64,000 bases of DNA, taken from NCBI RefSeq assembly GCF_016907955.1, contig NZ_JAFBCX010000001.1, positions 992,001 through 1,056,000 of the forward strand, given 5' to 3'. The notes under the pieces were generated by a model. That model made no database searches, was not told the DNA's origin, and was given only the letters and a program-made list of their open reading frames with translations. Shown here in pieces: positions 31,436 through 43,078 of the stretch. Position numbers and translations under genes: made by a program. Every line of letters begins with the position of its first letter. Position 1 is the stretch's first letter. The DNA comes from Lentzea nigeriaca (lineage in GTDB: Bacteria > Actinomycetota > Actinomycetes > Mycobacteriales > Pseudonocardiaceae).

Positions 31436-31834
31436 ATGGACTTCGTCTCGATCCGCATCATCACCGGCGACGTGGCACGCCTCGTCGAGTTCTACGAGCG
31501 AGCCACAGGAGCGCGGGCGGCGTGGGCCACCGAGGACTTCGCCGAACTCAGGATCGGGGGCGCCACCCTCGCGATCGGCGGCACCCGCACCGTCCCGCTG
31601 TTCGCCCCCGGCTCCGCCCGCCCAGCGGACAACCACAGCGTGATCACCGAGTTCCTCGTCGACGACGTGGACCTCGTGCACCAGAACCTGAGGAGCTTCG
31701 TCACCGACTTCGTCACCGAGCCCACGACGATGCCCTGGGGCAACCGGTCGCTGCTGTTCCGCGACCCCGACGGCAACCTCGTCAACTTCTTCACGCCGGT
31801 CACCCCGGCGGCCGTCGAGAAGTTCGCACGCTGA
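31436..31834 (+). CDS. VOC family (glyoxalase/bleomycin-resistance fold) protein
   Basis: A 132-residue protein with the paired beta-alpha-beta-beta-beta fold: VDLVHQNL starts the second half and LLFRDPDGNLVNFFTP is the typical end. It may be a metal-dependent dioxygenase, a lyase or a drug-binding protein. GAGGAG lies 8 bases before the ATG. It is divergent from the WYL regulator and shares its palindromic promoter, so stress or ligand induction is likely. Confidence 0.85.
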   Translation: MDFVSIRIITGDVARLVEFYERATGARAAWATEDFAELRIGGATLAIGGTRTVPLFAPGSARPADNHSVITEFLVDDVDLVHQNLRSFVTDFVTEPTTMPWGNRSLLFRDPDGNLVNFFTPVTPAAVEKFAR

Positions 31835-31850
31835 GGCCGCGCACAGCCGC

Positions 31851-33062
31851 TCACGCGGGAGCCCTGGGCTCCCGCGTGGGGGACGGCGTTGTTCCCGCCA
31901 GCTCGGTCAGCCGCCGTTCGAGAAACCGCCGTTCCGCGCCGTCACCGGTGAGCTGGATCGCCCGCCGGAACGCCTCCCGCGCCTCGTCCACCCGCCCCAA
32001 CCGGCGCAGGAGCTCGGCCCTGGTGGAGTGCAGGTATCGGAAGTCGTCGAGCCCGAGCCCTTCGACGATGCGCAGACCGGCCTCGGGGCCTTCGGACTCG
32101 GCGACGGCGATGGCGCGGTCGAGCTCCACGACCGGCGAGCCGGTCAACCGTCCAAGCTGCCCGTACAGGGCCGCGATCTGCGCCCAGTCGCACGGCACCT
32201 CGGTGTGCAACGACGCGATGGCGGCCTGCAGCACGTACGGTCCGCGGCCACCGAGGGCCAGCGCCTGGTCGAGCTCGGCGCGACCGGCCGCGATCTGCCC
32301 GGTGTCCCACCGCGACCGGTCCTGGTCGGCGAGCAGGACGAGCTCGCCGTCGCCGAACCGAGCCTCGCGCCGGGAGTCGTGCAGCAGCATCAGCGCCAGC
32401 AGCCCGCGCACCTCCGGATGGCCCGGCAGCAGTTCGGCGAGCGCGCGTCCGAGCCAGATCGCCTCCGCAGCCAGCTCGTCACGGCCGCCGTAGCCCTCGT
32501 TGAAGATCAGGTACACGACGGCGAGAACGGCGTCGAGCCGCTCGTGCAGCAGATGGGGCGGTGGCACACGGAACGGGATCGCCGCCGCCTTGATCTTGCG
32601 TTTGGCCCGCACCAGTCGTTGCGCCATGGTGCGTTCCGGGACGAGGAAGGCGCGGGCGATCTCGTCGGTGGTGAGCCCGCCCAGCGCGCGCAGGGTGAGC
32701 GCGACCTGCGCCTCCAGCGCGAGGGCGGGGTGACAGCAAGTGAAGATGAGTTCCAGCCGCTCGTCCGGGAACGTGGACGCGTCCATCGGTTCCTCCGCGC
32801 GGTCGACGCTGCCGAGCAGGCCGTACTTGGCCGTGCGGACCCGCTCCCGGCGGATGCGGTCAGTCGCCCGGTTCCTGGCCGTCGTGATCAACCAGGCCCG
32901 CGGGTTGGCCGGCAGGCCGTCGTGCGGCCACCGGTCGGCGGCCAGCGCGAACGCCTCCTGCGCGGCTTCCTCGGCGAGGTCGAAATCGCCGAGGAAGCCG
33001 ACCAGGACGGCCAGGACCCGGCCCCACTCCTCGCGGAAGACCTGGTCGAGCCGCGCTACCAA
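31851..33062 (-). CDS. ECF sigma factor with long C-terminal extension (ECF42 type)
   Basis: A 403-residue sigma factor. Region 2 ([39 protein letters not shown]) and region 4 ([29 protein letters not shown]) are followed by about 220 residues of the TPR-like C-terminal domain typical of ECF42, ending in a repeat-like [22 protein letters not shown]. It starts at TTG overlapping the stop of the upstream DGPF gene by 7 bases. ECF42 factors are usually paired with DGPF proteins instead of an anti-sigma factor, as here. Confidence 0.9.
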   Translation of the reverse strand: MVARLDQVFREEWGRVLAVLVGFLGDFDLAEEAAQEAFALAADRWPHDGLPANPRAWLITTARNRATDRIRRERVRTAKYGLLGSVDRAEEPMDASTFPDERLELIFTCCHPALALEAQVALTLRALGGLTTDEIARAFLVPERTMAQRLVRAKRKIKAAAIPFRVPPPHLLHERLDAVLAVVYLIFNEGYGGRDELAAEAIWLGRALAELLPGHPEVRGLLALMLLHDSRREARFGDGELVLLADQDRSRWDTGQIAAGRAELDQALALGGRGPYVLQAAIASLHTEVPCDWAQIAALYGQLGRLTGSPVVELDRAIAVAESEGPEAGLRIVEGLGLDDFRYLHSTRAELLRRLGRVDEAREAFRRAIQLTGDGAERRFLERRLTELAGTTPSPTREPRAPA

Positions 33063-33403
33063 TAGACCTCCGACGGCCGGATCTCGACGGCGCCGCCGTA
33101 ACGGGCAGCCGGGACGCGGGCAGCGACCTCGATCGCCGCGTCGAGGTCGTCGGCCTCCAGGACGAACACGCTGCCCACGGCCTCCTTCATCCCGACGAAC
33201 GGGCCGTCCGTGGTCAGCGTCCTGCCGCCCTCGACCCGGACGGTGGTCGCGTTCTGCGCCAGGCCCAGCGGCGGCACCGAGGTCACGCCCGGCATCTCGT
33301 TGATGCCCTGGTAGTCGGCGTAGACCTGCTTGCGCTCCTCTTCGGACAGCGCCGCCTGCCGCTCCTGCGCGTCGCCTTGGTAGACCAGCATCACGTACTT
33401 CAA
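33056..33403 (-). CDS. YCII/DGPF-domain protein, partner of the ECF sigma factor
   Basis: A 115-residue dimeric alpha-beta protein beginning [11 protein letters not shown], with the name-giving DGPFVGMKE at about 65-73. In ECF42 loci such genes are usual targets or partners of the sigma factor. It overlaps the sigma gene by 7 bases and follows PAC2 by 78 bases on the same strand. Enzyme activity is unknown. Confidence 0.9.
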   Translation of the reverse strand: MKYVMLVYQGDAQERQAALSEEERKQVYADYQGINEMPGVTSVPPLGLAQNATTVRVEGGRTLTTDGPFVGMKEAVGSVFVLEADDLDAAIEVAARVPAARYGGAVEIRPSEVYW

Positions 33404-33481
33404 CGCATCCTCCTCAACGGGACTCGGACGCAGTGAGACGAACGGAAGCCGGCGAAATCGACAGGTCCCGCGAACCGGATT

Positions 33482-34381
33482 TCAGCGAGGACCGGTCGAC
33501 GGCCAGCCGGGCCCGCGCCCGCGCCGCCGCAGGTACCGCTCGAACTCGGCCGCGATGTCGTCACCGGAGGCCTCGGTGATCTGGATGGCCGCGTCACCGC
33601 GTTCCTCCAGCGCACGCACGTAGTTGCGCACGTCCTCGTCCTCGTCCGCCATCTCGGTGACGGTGCGCTCCCACTCCTCGGCCTGCTCCGGCAGCGCGCC
33701 GAGCGGGACCTCGATGTCGAGCACCTCCTCCACCCGGTGCAGCAGGGCCAGCGTGGCCTTGGGGGAGGGCGGCTGCGACACGTAGTGCGGCACCGCGGCC
33801 CAGAACGAGATCGCCGGGACGCCCGCCTGCACGCACGCGTCCTGGAACACGCCGACGATGCCGGTCGGGCCCTCGTACTTCGAGTGCTCCAGGCCGAACT
33901 TCGCGGCGGCGTCCGGGTCGTAGGCGGTGCCCGTGACCGGCACGGGACGGGTGTGCGGCGTGTCCATGAGCAAGGCGCCCAGCGTCACCACGGTCGTCAC
34001 CCCGAGGGCCTCGATGTGCCCCAGCAGTTCGGCGGCGAACTTGCGCCACCTCATGTTCGGCTCGATGCCGTGCACGAGGATCACGTCCACGGCCGAACCG
34101 GGTGGGCGGCACACCGAGAGACGCGTCGTCGGCCAGTCGACCCTTCGAGTCACACCGTCCACCATGCGGACCGTGGGTCGCGTCACCTGGAAGTCGTAGT
34201 AGTCGTCCGGGTCGATCTCGGCGAGCGGGGTGGCGTCCCAGGTGAGTTGCAGGTGCTCGATGGCGGTGCTCGCGGCATCGCCCGCGTCGTTCCACCCTTC
34301 GAAGGCGCAGACCATGATCGGACTCGTGAGCGGTTTGCGCGGGTTCGAGGGGGTCGGGGATTCCTGGGACGGATCGTTCAC
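33482..34381 (-). CDS. PAC2 family protein
   Basis: A 299-residue protein related to the proteasome assembly chaperone PAC2 fold (MVCAFEGWNDAGDAASTAI near the N-terminus, HGIEPNMRWRKF, VVTLGALLMDTPHTRP). The actinobacterial members have no proven role. It starts at GTG; TAGTCT lies 6 nt upstream, facing the leaderless metH promoter across only 48 bases. The PAC2-metH neighbourhood is conserved in mycobacteria (Rv2125-Rv2124c, from memory). Confidence 0.92.
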   Translation of the reverse strand: MNDPSQESPTPSNPRKPLTSPIMVCAFEGWNDAGDAASTAIEHLQLTWDATPLAEIDPDDYYDFQVTRPTVRMVDGVTRRVDWPTTRLSVCRPPGSAVDVILVHGIEPNMRWRKFAAELLGHIEALGVTTVVTLGALLMDTPHTRPVPVTGTAYDPDAAAKFGLEHSKYEGPTGIVGVFQDACVQAGVPAISFWAAVPHYVSQPPSPKATLALLHRVEEVLDIEVPLGALPEQAEEWERTVTEMADEDEDVRNYVRALEERGDAAIQITEASGDDIAAEFERYLRRRGRGPGWPSTGPR

Positions 34382-34429
34382 GGCGCCAGACTACGGCCTC
34401 GCTCGAGCAAGTCATCGTAGGCTTGGCCC
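34382..34429. promoter_or_regulatory. compact divergent leaderless promoters of PAC2 and metH
   Basis: In 48 bases, TAGTCT on the minus strand (AGACTA at 34388-34393) serves PAC2, and TAGGCT at 34418-34423 serves metH. Each is 6 nt from its start codon, with no Shine-Dalgarno. The -35 regions must overlap, so the two promoters may compete. Confidence 0.55.
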
Positions 34430-37976
<3,547 letters not shown>

Positions 37977-37984
<8 letters not shown>

Positions 37985-38633
37985 CCTGCAAGCCGTGCTG
38001 TGGGACATGGACGGCACGCTGCTGGACTCCGAGAAGCTCTGGGACATCCCGCTCTACGAGTACGCCGAGAAGCTCGGCGGTGTGCTGTCGCTGGAGACCC
38101 GCGAACGCATGGTCGGCACCAACGTGCCCACGACCATGCGCCTGCTGTTCGCCGACGTCGGCATCGAGCCCACGGACGCTGACCTGCTCGACGGCGCCGC
38201 GTGGATCTCCCGCCGCACCGAGGAGGTCTTCCGCGCCGGCCTGCCGTGGCGTCCGGGTGCTCGGGAGGCGTTGCGGGCGGTGCGATCGTCGGGTGTGCCG
38301 ATGGCGCTGGTGACATCTACCGAGCGTGGTCTGACCGAGGTCGCGCTGGACACGATCGGGCGGGACCTGTTCGACGTCACGGTGTGCGGCGACGAGGTGG
38401 ACGGGCTGAACAAGCCGCTGCCGGAGCCGTATTCGAAGGCGGCTCGGTTGCTGGGCGTGGACGCGGCGCGGTGCGTGGCGATCGAGGACTCGCCGACGGG
38501 TGTGGCGGCGGCCGTCGCGGCCGGGTGCACCGTTCTGGTGGTGCCGTGCGACGTCGAGGTCGAGGCGGGGGAGCGGCGGATCTTCCGCGACTCGCTGGTG
38601 GGTGTCGACCTGGACGTGCTGAAGGCGCTCTAG
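37977..38633 (+). CDS. HAD-superfamily phosphatase
   Basis: A 218-residue HAD hydrolase with a DxDxT motif (WDMDGTLLDSEKLWD, nucleophile Asp at about 10), a cap domain, motif II Thr in LVTSTERG, Lys in LNKPLPEPYS and motif IV in AIEDSPTG. It belongs to the beta-phosphoglucomutase/sugar-phosphatase-like group. It is translationally coupled to metH by an 8-base overlap, yet no link to methionine metabolism is obvious. Confidence 0.9.
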
Positions 38634-38755
38634 CCCAGGCGGACCGTGACGTCCAGACCGCGGCCGCGCGGACGCCTCTCCGTGATGGGCGGCGGCGCTC
38701 GCCCGCACGATGGACGGCCCGGGGCAAGCGCTGAACGCACCGATGCCGCCTGGAC

Positions 38756-38781
38756 GGGGTGGCCGTACTCGCGGCCACCCC
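38756..38781. terminator. terminator between HAD gene and cbtA
   Basis: GGGGTGGCCG, a 6-base loop and CGGCCACCCC form a perfect 10-bp stem between convergent genes. The rest of 38634-38787 shows nothing. Confidence 0.75.
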
Positions 38782-38787
38782 ACACCA

Positions 38788-39540
38788 TCAGGCGACTGCC
38801 ACCTTCGCGGCGGCCTTGGTCCTGCGCGTGGCCGGGTCGATCAGCAGACCGAACACCACGCCGAGACCGACGTAGAGCGTGGCCAGCTGGGCGAGCGAGC
38901 TGAGGCGGAACTGCCACAGCACGGCCACCGGCATGTCCGCCGGGATCGTGTCCGGCGGCGCGGGGAACGCGAGCAGCACCACCGCGACGGCCGCGACCAC
39001 CGCGAGCAGCACCCCGGTGACCCGCACCGGCTGCGACTGCGCCCGCAGCCGCTCGGCGAGCCAGCTCGCACCCCACACGATCACCAGACCGGCCGCCACC
39101 ACACCGAGGTAGAGCGCGGTCCGGTAGTTCACCGTCTCCGGGTCGCCCACCGCGGGCGGGTTGCCGGGGTACTTCAGCCACGGCAGCAGTGCCACCGCGC
39201 CGAACACCGCGGCACCGAGCGCGAGGCTGCGGCTGAACGGCGTGCGGTCGGTGAACCATCGCTTCGACAGCGCGTAGGCCGTGGCGAACACCAGCCCGAC
39301 CGCGATGCCGACGATGATCACACCGAGCATGCCGCCCACGACCTGGGCGCCGCGGCTGACCAGCTCTTCCTCGCCGTGCGAGTGGCCTTCACCGGCGGCC
39401 GGCTCCCTGGCCTCCTCGACCGCGAGCGCGGCCCTGATCGGGATCTCGGTGACCAGCAGCTGCACGAGCGCGGAGACGGCACCGGCGATGCCGCCCGCCG
39501 CGATCCCGCGCAGCGCAAGGGACTTGTACGTCGTGATCAT
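38788..39540 (-). CDS. cbtA: cobalt transporter subunit CbtA
   Basis: A 250-residue membrane protein with about five to six helices and a His/Glu-rich loop (GEGHSHGEEE, about 50-60) suited to metal capture. CbtA works with the small subunit CbtB to import cobalt for cobalamin synthesis. It is 21 bases downstream of cbtB in one transcript under a B12 riboswitch, which fits the role. A TGATCT-7-AGATCA inverted repeat spans the cbtB stop and the cbtA leader. Confidence 0.9.
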   Translation of the reverse strand: MITTYKSLALRGIAAGGIAGAVSALVQLLVTEIPIRAALAVEEAREPAAGEGHSHGEEELVSRGAQVVGGMLGVIIVGIAVGLVFATAYALSKRWFTDRTPFSRSLALGAAVFGAVALLPWLKYPGNPPAVGDPETVNYRTALYLGVVAAGLVIVWGASWLAERLRAQSQPVRVTGVLLAVVAAVAVVLLAFPAPPDTIPADMPVAVLWQFRLSSLAQLATLYVGLGVVFGLLIDPATRRTKAAAKVAVA

Positions 39541-39561
39541 GTGCTTGATCTGGAGATCAGA

Positions 39562-39750
39562 TCAGTGGCACGGGACGCCGAGCGCGTGCCGGCCGTCGTG
39601 GAAGAACTCGTGCAGCAGCTCCGAGCTCGCACCGAGCGCGAGGCCGTTCTCCTGCAGGACCAGGTAGGTCACGATCAGGCCGAGCAATGCGACGGCGAAG
39701 GCCCACTTGGGCACGCGGACGGCGGACAGATGTGCTGCGGGGCTCGTCAT
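39562..39750 (-). CDS. cbtB: cobalt transporter subunit CbtB
   Basis: A 62-residue single-helix membrane protein ending in the conserved metal-binding tail HEFFHDGRHALGVPCH. ATG 39750 is chosen because GGAGGAG stands 6 bases upstream; the ATG at 39765 overlaps that ribosome site. It is the first gene after the B12 riboswitch. Confidence 0.9.
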   Translation of the reverse strand: MTSPAAHLSAVRVPKWAFAVALLGLIVTYLVLQENGLALGASSELLHEFFHDGRHALGVPCH

Positions 39751-39782
39751 GACGGGCTCCTCCATACCTCGTGGAAGGTCAA

Positions 39783-39957
39783 CTCTCCTTGCGGCGCCGC
39801 AGCCGGTCTCCTGACTCCCGGATCAACGCTGCCCCCGCGTCTTCCCAGCGCCCTCACGGGTGCCAGTGACGTTCTCGGCGGGGATCGCTTCCCGGTCACA
39901 GTGGCGAGGACCGCGCCGGATTCTCACCGGCTTCCCGTCACTGCGGCTGGAGCACCG
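39783..39957 (-). promoter_or_regulatory. cobalamin riboswitch upstream of cbtBA
   Basis: Read on the minus strand, the conserved core is present: GGGAAGCCGGTGAGAATCC, then CGCCACTGTGACCGGGAAG, and near the 3' end the B12 box AGTCAGGAGACCGGC (39802-39816). It represses cobalt uptake when cobalamin is plentiful. The B12 box lies about 52 bases from the cbtB start, so control is probably translational, by hiding the ribosome site. Confidence 0.95.
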
Positions 39958-40008
39958 TAATTTGATCTGGTGCTCAAGCACAACCGGCCATAAGAGTTGT
40001 TGCGTTCC

Positions 40009-40668
40009 TCACTTCACGAGTGGGCAGTCGCCACACTTCCCACCAGCGGCGACGCGGTAGTAAAGGCAGCAGGACCGACGCCGGAACGTGACCTCGCCGG
40101 GGAAGCTCAGGAATTCCCCCGCGTGTTCGAACGGCGGCGCGCTCATCAGCTCCATGCCGCGTTCTTCCGCTTCCTCGGCCGTGAGCATGCGTGCGCGGAC
40201 AACCATTTTGAGCGCGCCCGCGATGTTCGACATCGCGTTGCCCCACAACAATCCGCGCGCCACCGGCGTGACGGTCTGGATCGCCTCCACCACGGGTTCG
40301 AGCGCCTCCGCGGCCCGTGGCCCCAGTCGCGGCTGGTCGATGCGGACGCTCAGGCCGTTCGCGCTGTCGTGGTGCCACCACAGGTTTTCCGGCCGCACGT
40401 CGATCTGGAGGTTCGCGGCGGTGAGCGGGCTCAGCAACCGGGCGGTGTAGCTGAGGAAGAACAGGCTCGCCGCGACGCGTGGTTCCTCCGCGTTGTACCG
40501 GGTCGCGATGGCGTCGATGGTGGTTTTGAGAGCCGGGCCTTCGAGAAGCGCCGTTCCCGGCAGCCACGTTTCGTCCGGGCGGCCCACGTCGAGCGCGAAG
40601 AACGGGTTGATGCCGCGCACCCGGCGCAACGCTGCGAGCACTTCGGCGAATTCGGACACGAAGTTCAC
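40009..40668 (-). CDS. 2Fe-2S protein, FhuF-like ferric-siderophore reductase
   Basis: About 219 residues ending in a cysteine cluster CC-x10-C-x2-C ([17 protein letters not shown]), the iron-sulfur site of FhuF-type reductases that release iron from siderophores. The rest is mostly helical and cytoplasmic. I chose GTG 40668 ([13 protein letters not shown]); an in-frame ATG at 40704 would add 12 residues with a cysteine. It is divergent from hisE. No siderophore genes are nearby. Confidence 0.8.
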   Translation of the reverse strand: MNFVSEFAEVLAALRRVRGINPFFALDVGRPDETWLPGTALLEGPALKTTIDAIATRYNAEEPRVAASLFFLSYTARLLSPLTAANLQIDVRPENLWWHHDSANGLSVRIDQPRLGPRAAEALEPVVEAIQTVTPVARGLLWGNAMSNIAGALKMVVRARMLTAEEAEERGMELMSAPPFEHAGEFLSFPGEVTFRRRSCCLYYRVAAGGKCGDCPLVK

Positions 40669-40766
40669 GCTACTGGGTGTCCATGCAGGACAGATCACGT
40701 CCACGGCGTGGGACTGATGCGACCGTGGTGTGGACGGGGGTGTGCGGGATGGGAGGATGTGGAGCC

Positions 40767-41030
40767 GTGAAGACCTTCGACTCCCTGTTCGCCGAACTGA
40801 CCGAACGAGCCGCTACCAAGCCGGAGGGTTCCGGCACCGTCGCAGCGCTCGAGGCCGGCGTCCATGCGCAGGGCAAGAAGGTCCTGGAGGAGGCGGGCGA
40901 GGTCTGGATCGCCGCCGAGTACGAGTCCGACGAGAAGCTCGCAGAAGAGATCTCGCAGCTGCTGTACCGCCTCCAGGTGATCATGCTGGGCCGCGGCCTC
41001 ACCCTCGAAGACGTCTACAAGTACCTCTGA
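40767..41030 (+). CDS. hisE: phosphoribosyl-ATP pyrophosphatase
   Basis: An 87-residue all-helical enzyme of the MazG fold, second step of histidine synthesis. The core [34 protein letters not shown] supplies the metal-binding acids. The GTG at 40767 gives the normal N-terminus ([10 protein letters not shown]), with GGGAGG and GGAG upstream; the ATG-like starts further up extend beyond the family length. It precedes hisG by 13 bases. Confidence 0.95.
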   Translation: MKTFDSLFAELTERAATKPEGSGTVAALEAGVHAQGKKVLEEAGEVWIAAEYESDEKLAEEISQLLYRLQVIMLGRGLTLEDVYKYL

Positions 41031-41043
41031 CGGAGACATTCAC

Positions 41044-41904
41044 ATGCTGCGCGTAGCAGTCCCGAACAAGGGCGCGCTCGCCGAACGCGCCTCCGCCATG
41101 CTGACCGAGGCCGGCTACCGGCAGCGGCACGAGCCGCGCGACCTGACCGTGCTCGACCCGAACAACGACGTCGAGTTCTTCTTCCTGCGCCCCAAGGACA
41201 TCGCGATCTACGTGGCGTCCGGCGACCTCGACCTCGGCATCACCGGCCGCGACCTGGCCGCCGACTCGGGCGCCGACGACAACGGCTCTTCCGTCGAGGA
41301 GCTCCTGGCTCTCGGCTTCGGCTCGTCGACCTTCCGCTACGCGGGCCCCCGCGGCACCGACTGGAAGGTCTCCGACCTCGAGGGCAAGCGACTCGCCACG
41401 GCGTACCCCAAGCTGGTGGGCCGCGACCTCGCCGCCCGTGGTATCAACGCCAAGGTGATCCGCCTCGACGGTGCCGTGGAGATCTCGATCCAGCTCGGCG
41501 TGGCCGACCTGATCGCCGACGTCGTGGGCTCCGGCCGCACGCTGCGCCAGCACGACCTGGTGCCGTTCGGCGAGCCGATCTGCGAGTCCGAGGCGGTCCT
41601 GATCCACCGCAACGGCTCGGAGCTGACCGCCGCCAAGAAGCAGCTCACGGCCCGTTTGCAGGGCGTCGTGTTCGCGCAGCAGTACCTGATGCTCGACTAC
41701 GACTGCCCGCGCTCGATCCTCGACGATGCCGTCGCGCTGACCCCCGGCCTGGAATCGCCGACGGTCGCGCCGCTGGCCAACCCGGACTGGGCGGCCGTGC
41801 GGGCGATGGTGTCGCGCAAGGATGCGAACCGCGTCATGGACGAGCTGGCCGCGATCGGCGCCAAGGCCGTGCTGGCCTCGGACATCAGGTTCTGCCGCCT
41901 GTGA
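41044..41904 (+). CDS. hisG: ATP phosphoribosyltransferase, long form
   Basis: First enzyme of histidine synthesis, 286 residues. It starts [12 protein letters not shown] and has the PRPP loop [19 protein letters not shown]. The C-terminal 75 residues form the regulatory domain for histidine feedback (long form, no HisZ needed). It follows hisE closely, as in mycobacteria (hisE-hisG, Rv2122c-Rv2121c). Its stop overlaps the GTG of the next gene. Confidence 0.96.
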   Translation: MLRVAVPNKGALAERASAMLTEAGYRQRHEPRDLTVLDPNNDVEFFFLRPKDIAIYVASGDLDLGITGRDLAADSGADDNGSSVEELLALGFGSSTFRYAGPRGTDWKVSDLEGKRLATAYPKLVGRDLAARGINAKVIRLDGAVEISIQLGVADLIADVVGSGRTLRQHDLVPFGEPICESEAVLIHRNGSELTAAKKQLTARLQGVVFAQQYLMLDYDCPRSILDDAVALTPGLESPTVAPLANPDWAAVRAMVSRKDANRVMDELAAIGAKAVLASDIRFCRL

Positions 41905-42212
41905 TCCTGGAGCACGCCGTCCTGGACGTCCTGCCGGGCCAGGAGACGGACTTCGAGTGGGCGTTCGGCGAGGCGCGGGAGCTGATCTCCGCCTCGCCGG
42001 GCTTCCTCGGCCTCGAACTGCTGCGGTGCCTCGAGACGCCCTCGCGGTACCTGCTGCTGGTGCGCTGGGAGTCGGTCGAGGCGCACACGGTCGGCTTCCG
42101 CCAGGGGCCGTCGTATGCGCAGTGGTCGTCGCTGCTGCACCGGTTCTACTCGCCGTTCCCGACGGTCGAGCACTACTCGAGCGCGCTGAGCACCTCGGCG
42201 TCCGTCGTCTGA
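41901..42212 (+). CDS. ABM-domain (antibiotic biosynthesis monooxygenase fold) protein
   Basis: A 103-residue ferredoxin-like dimeric alpha-beta barrel ([43 protein letters not shown], then YLLLVRWES). The family covers heme-degrading and quinol monooxygenases as well as small enzymes of unknown role. It is translationally coupled to hisG (GTGA overlap), and its last 40 bases overlap the convergent phosphoribosyltransferase gene. The C-terminal [11 protein letters not shown] is typical. Confidence 0.85.
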   Translation: MILEHAVLDVLPGQETDFEWAFGEARELISASPGFLGLELLRCLETPSRYLLLVRWESVEAHTVGFRQGPSYAQWSSLLHRFYSPFPTVEHYSSALSTSASVV

Positions 42213-42790
42213 TCGAACGTCTCGTACCACCGGCTGACCGCCCCGAAGTGCTTCGGCACGAGTACGGCGACCACCGGCGTCCGGAAGGTGCCGAGCGACT
42301 CCCGCGCGGCGACCGGCACCGCGAGCGTCAGGCTGCGCGGCTCGTGCCCGGCGATCCAGCGCAGCGCCGCCTTGGCCGTGACCCCCGTGGCCAGACCGTC
42401 GTCGACGACGATGACGTCCCGATCGCGGATGTCGAGCGGCGGCCGGTCTCCGCGGTACAGGCTCGTGCGCCTGGCCGCCTCTTCGCGTTCCCGGTCGCAC
42501 GTGCTCGACAGCTGCTCCTCGGTGAGGTTCAGCGCCCGCAGCACCGCCGGGTCGTAGATGGGTTCGCTGTCGGCCGTGACCGCGCCGACCCCGTACTCGG
42601 GATGGCCGGGCGCCCCGATCTTGCGTGCCACCACGACGTCCAGCTCGGCGTCGAGATGGGTGGCGATCTCCTTGGCGACGGGCACCCCGCCGCGCGGCAG
42701 ACCCAGCACCAGCGGGTCGTGCCAGGCATGGTCCGCGAGCCGCGCGGCCAGGGCGCGGCCCGCCTCCCGCCGGTTCGCGAACCTCTTCAC
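42173..42790 (-). CDS. type I phosphoribosyltransferase family protein
   Basis: A 205-residue protein with the PRPP-binding motif VIVVDDGLATGVTA (about 126-139) and the start LVLGLPRGGVPVAKEIA typical of the stand-alone phosphoribosyltransferase-like group, many of which sit next to dienelactone-hydrolase or stress genes. The substrate is unknown. It is convergent with the ABM gene by a 40-base overlap. Confidence 0.9.
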   Translation of the reverse strand: MKRFANRREAGRALAARLADHAWHDPLVLGLPRGGVPVAKEIATHLDAELDVVVARKIGAPGHPEYGVGAVTADSEPIYDPAVLRALNLTEEQLSSTCDREREEAARRTSLYRGDRPPLDIRDRDVIVVDDGLATGVTAKAALRWIAGHEPRSLTLAVPVAARESLGTFRTPVVAVLVPKHFGAVSRWYETFDQTTDAEVLSALE

Positions 42791-42856
42791 AGTCTCGTTG
42801 ACGGTACGCCGGTTCGAGTCTCAGCCGAACATCCCGATGACGTCGTGGCCATCGAG

Positions 42857-43078
42857 ATGAAGCCAGCGCTCGTCGCGATGACGGTGAGCCAGAGAAGAAC
42901 GGTGGCCCGCCGGGGCTCGCCGACGTCCGCAGGGCGTGGTTCCGCCGTCGACGCCGTCGCGGCGCTGGAACTGGTGGATGATTGGGAGTTCTGCGCCCGC
43001 GTGGGGGTCGAGCGCGACTTCGCCGTCGCGCTCCGGCCGGCCATGGGCGACATCGCCCACGCCTCACAGTCCGGTTGA
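42857..43078 (+). CDS. possible small protein, unknown
   Basis: A 73-codon frame (start MKPALVAM, end DIAHASQSG) in the 273-base gap between the phosphoribosyltransferase and NACHT genes. Its third codon positions are strongly GC, which suggests coding or decayed coding sequence. No ribosome site and no recognised family. It may be a remnant. Confidence 0.25.
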   Translation: MKPALVAMTVSQRRTVARRGSPTSAGRGSAVDAVAALELVDDWEFCARVGVERDFAVALRPAMGDIAHASQSG

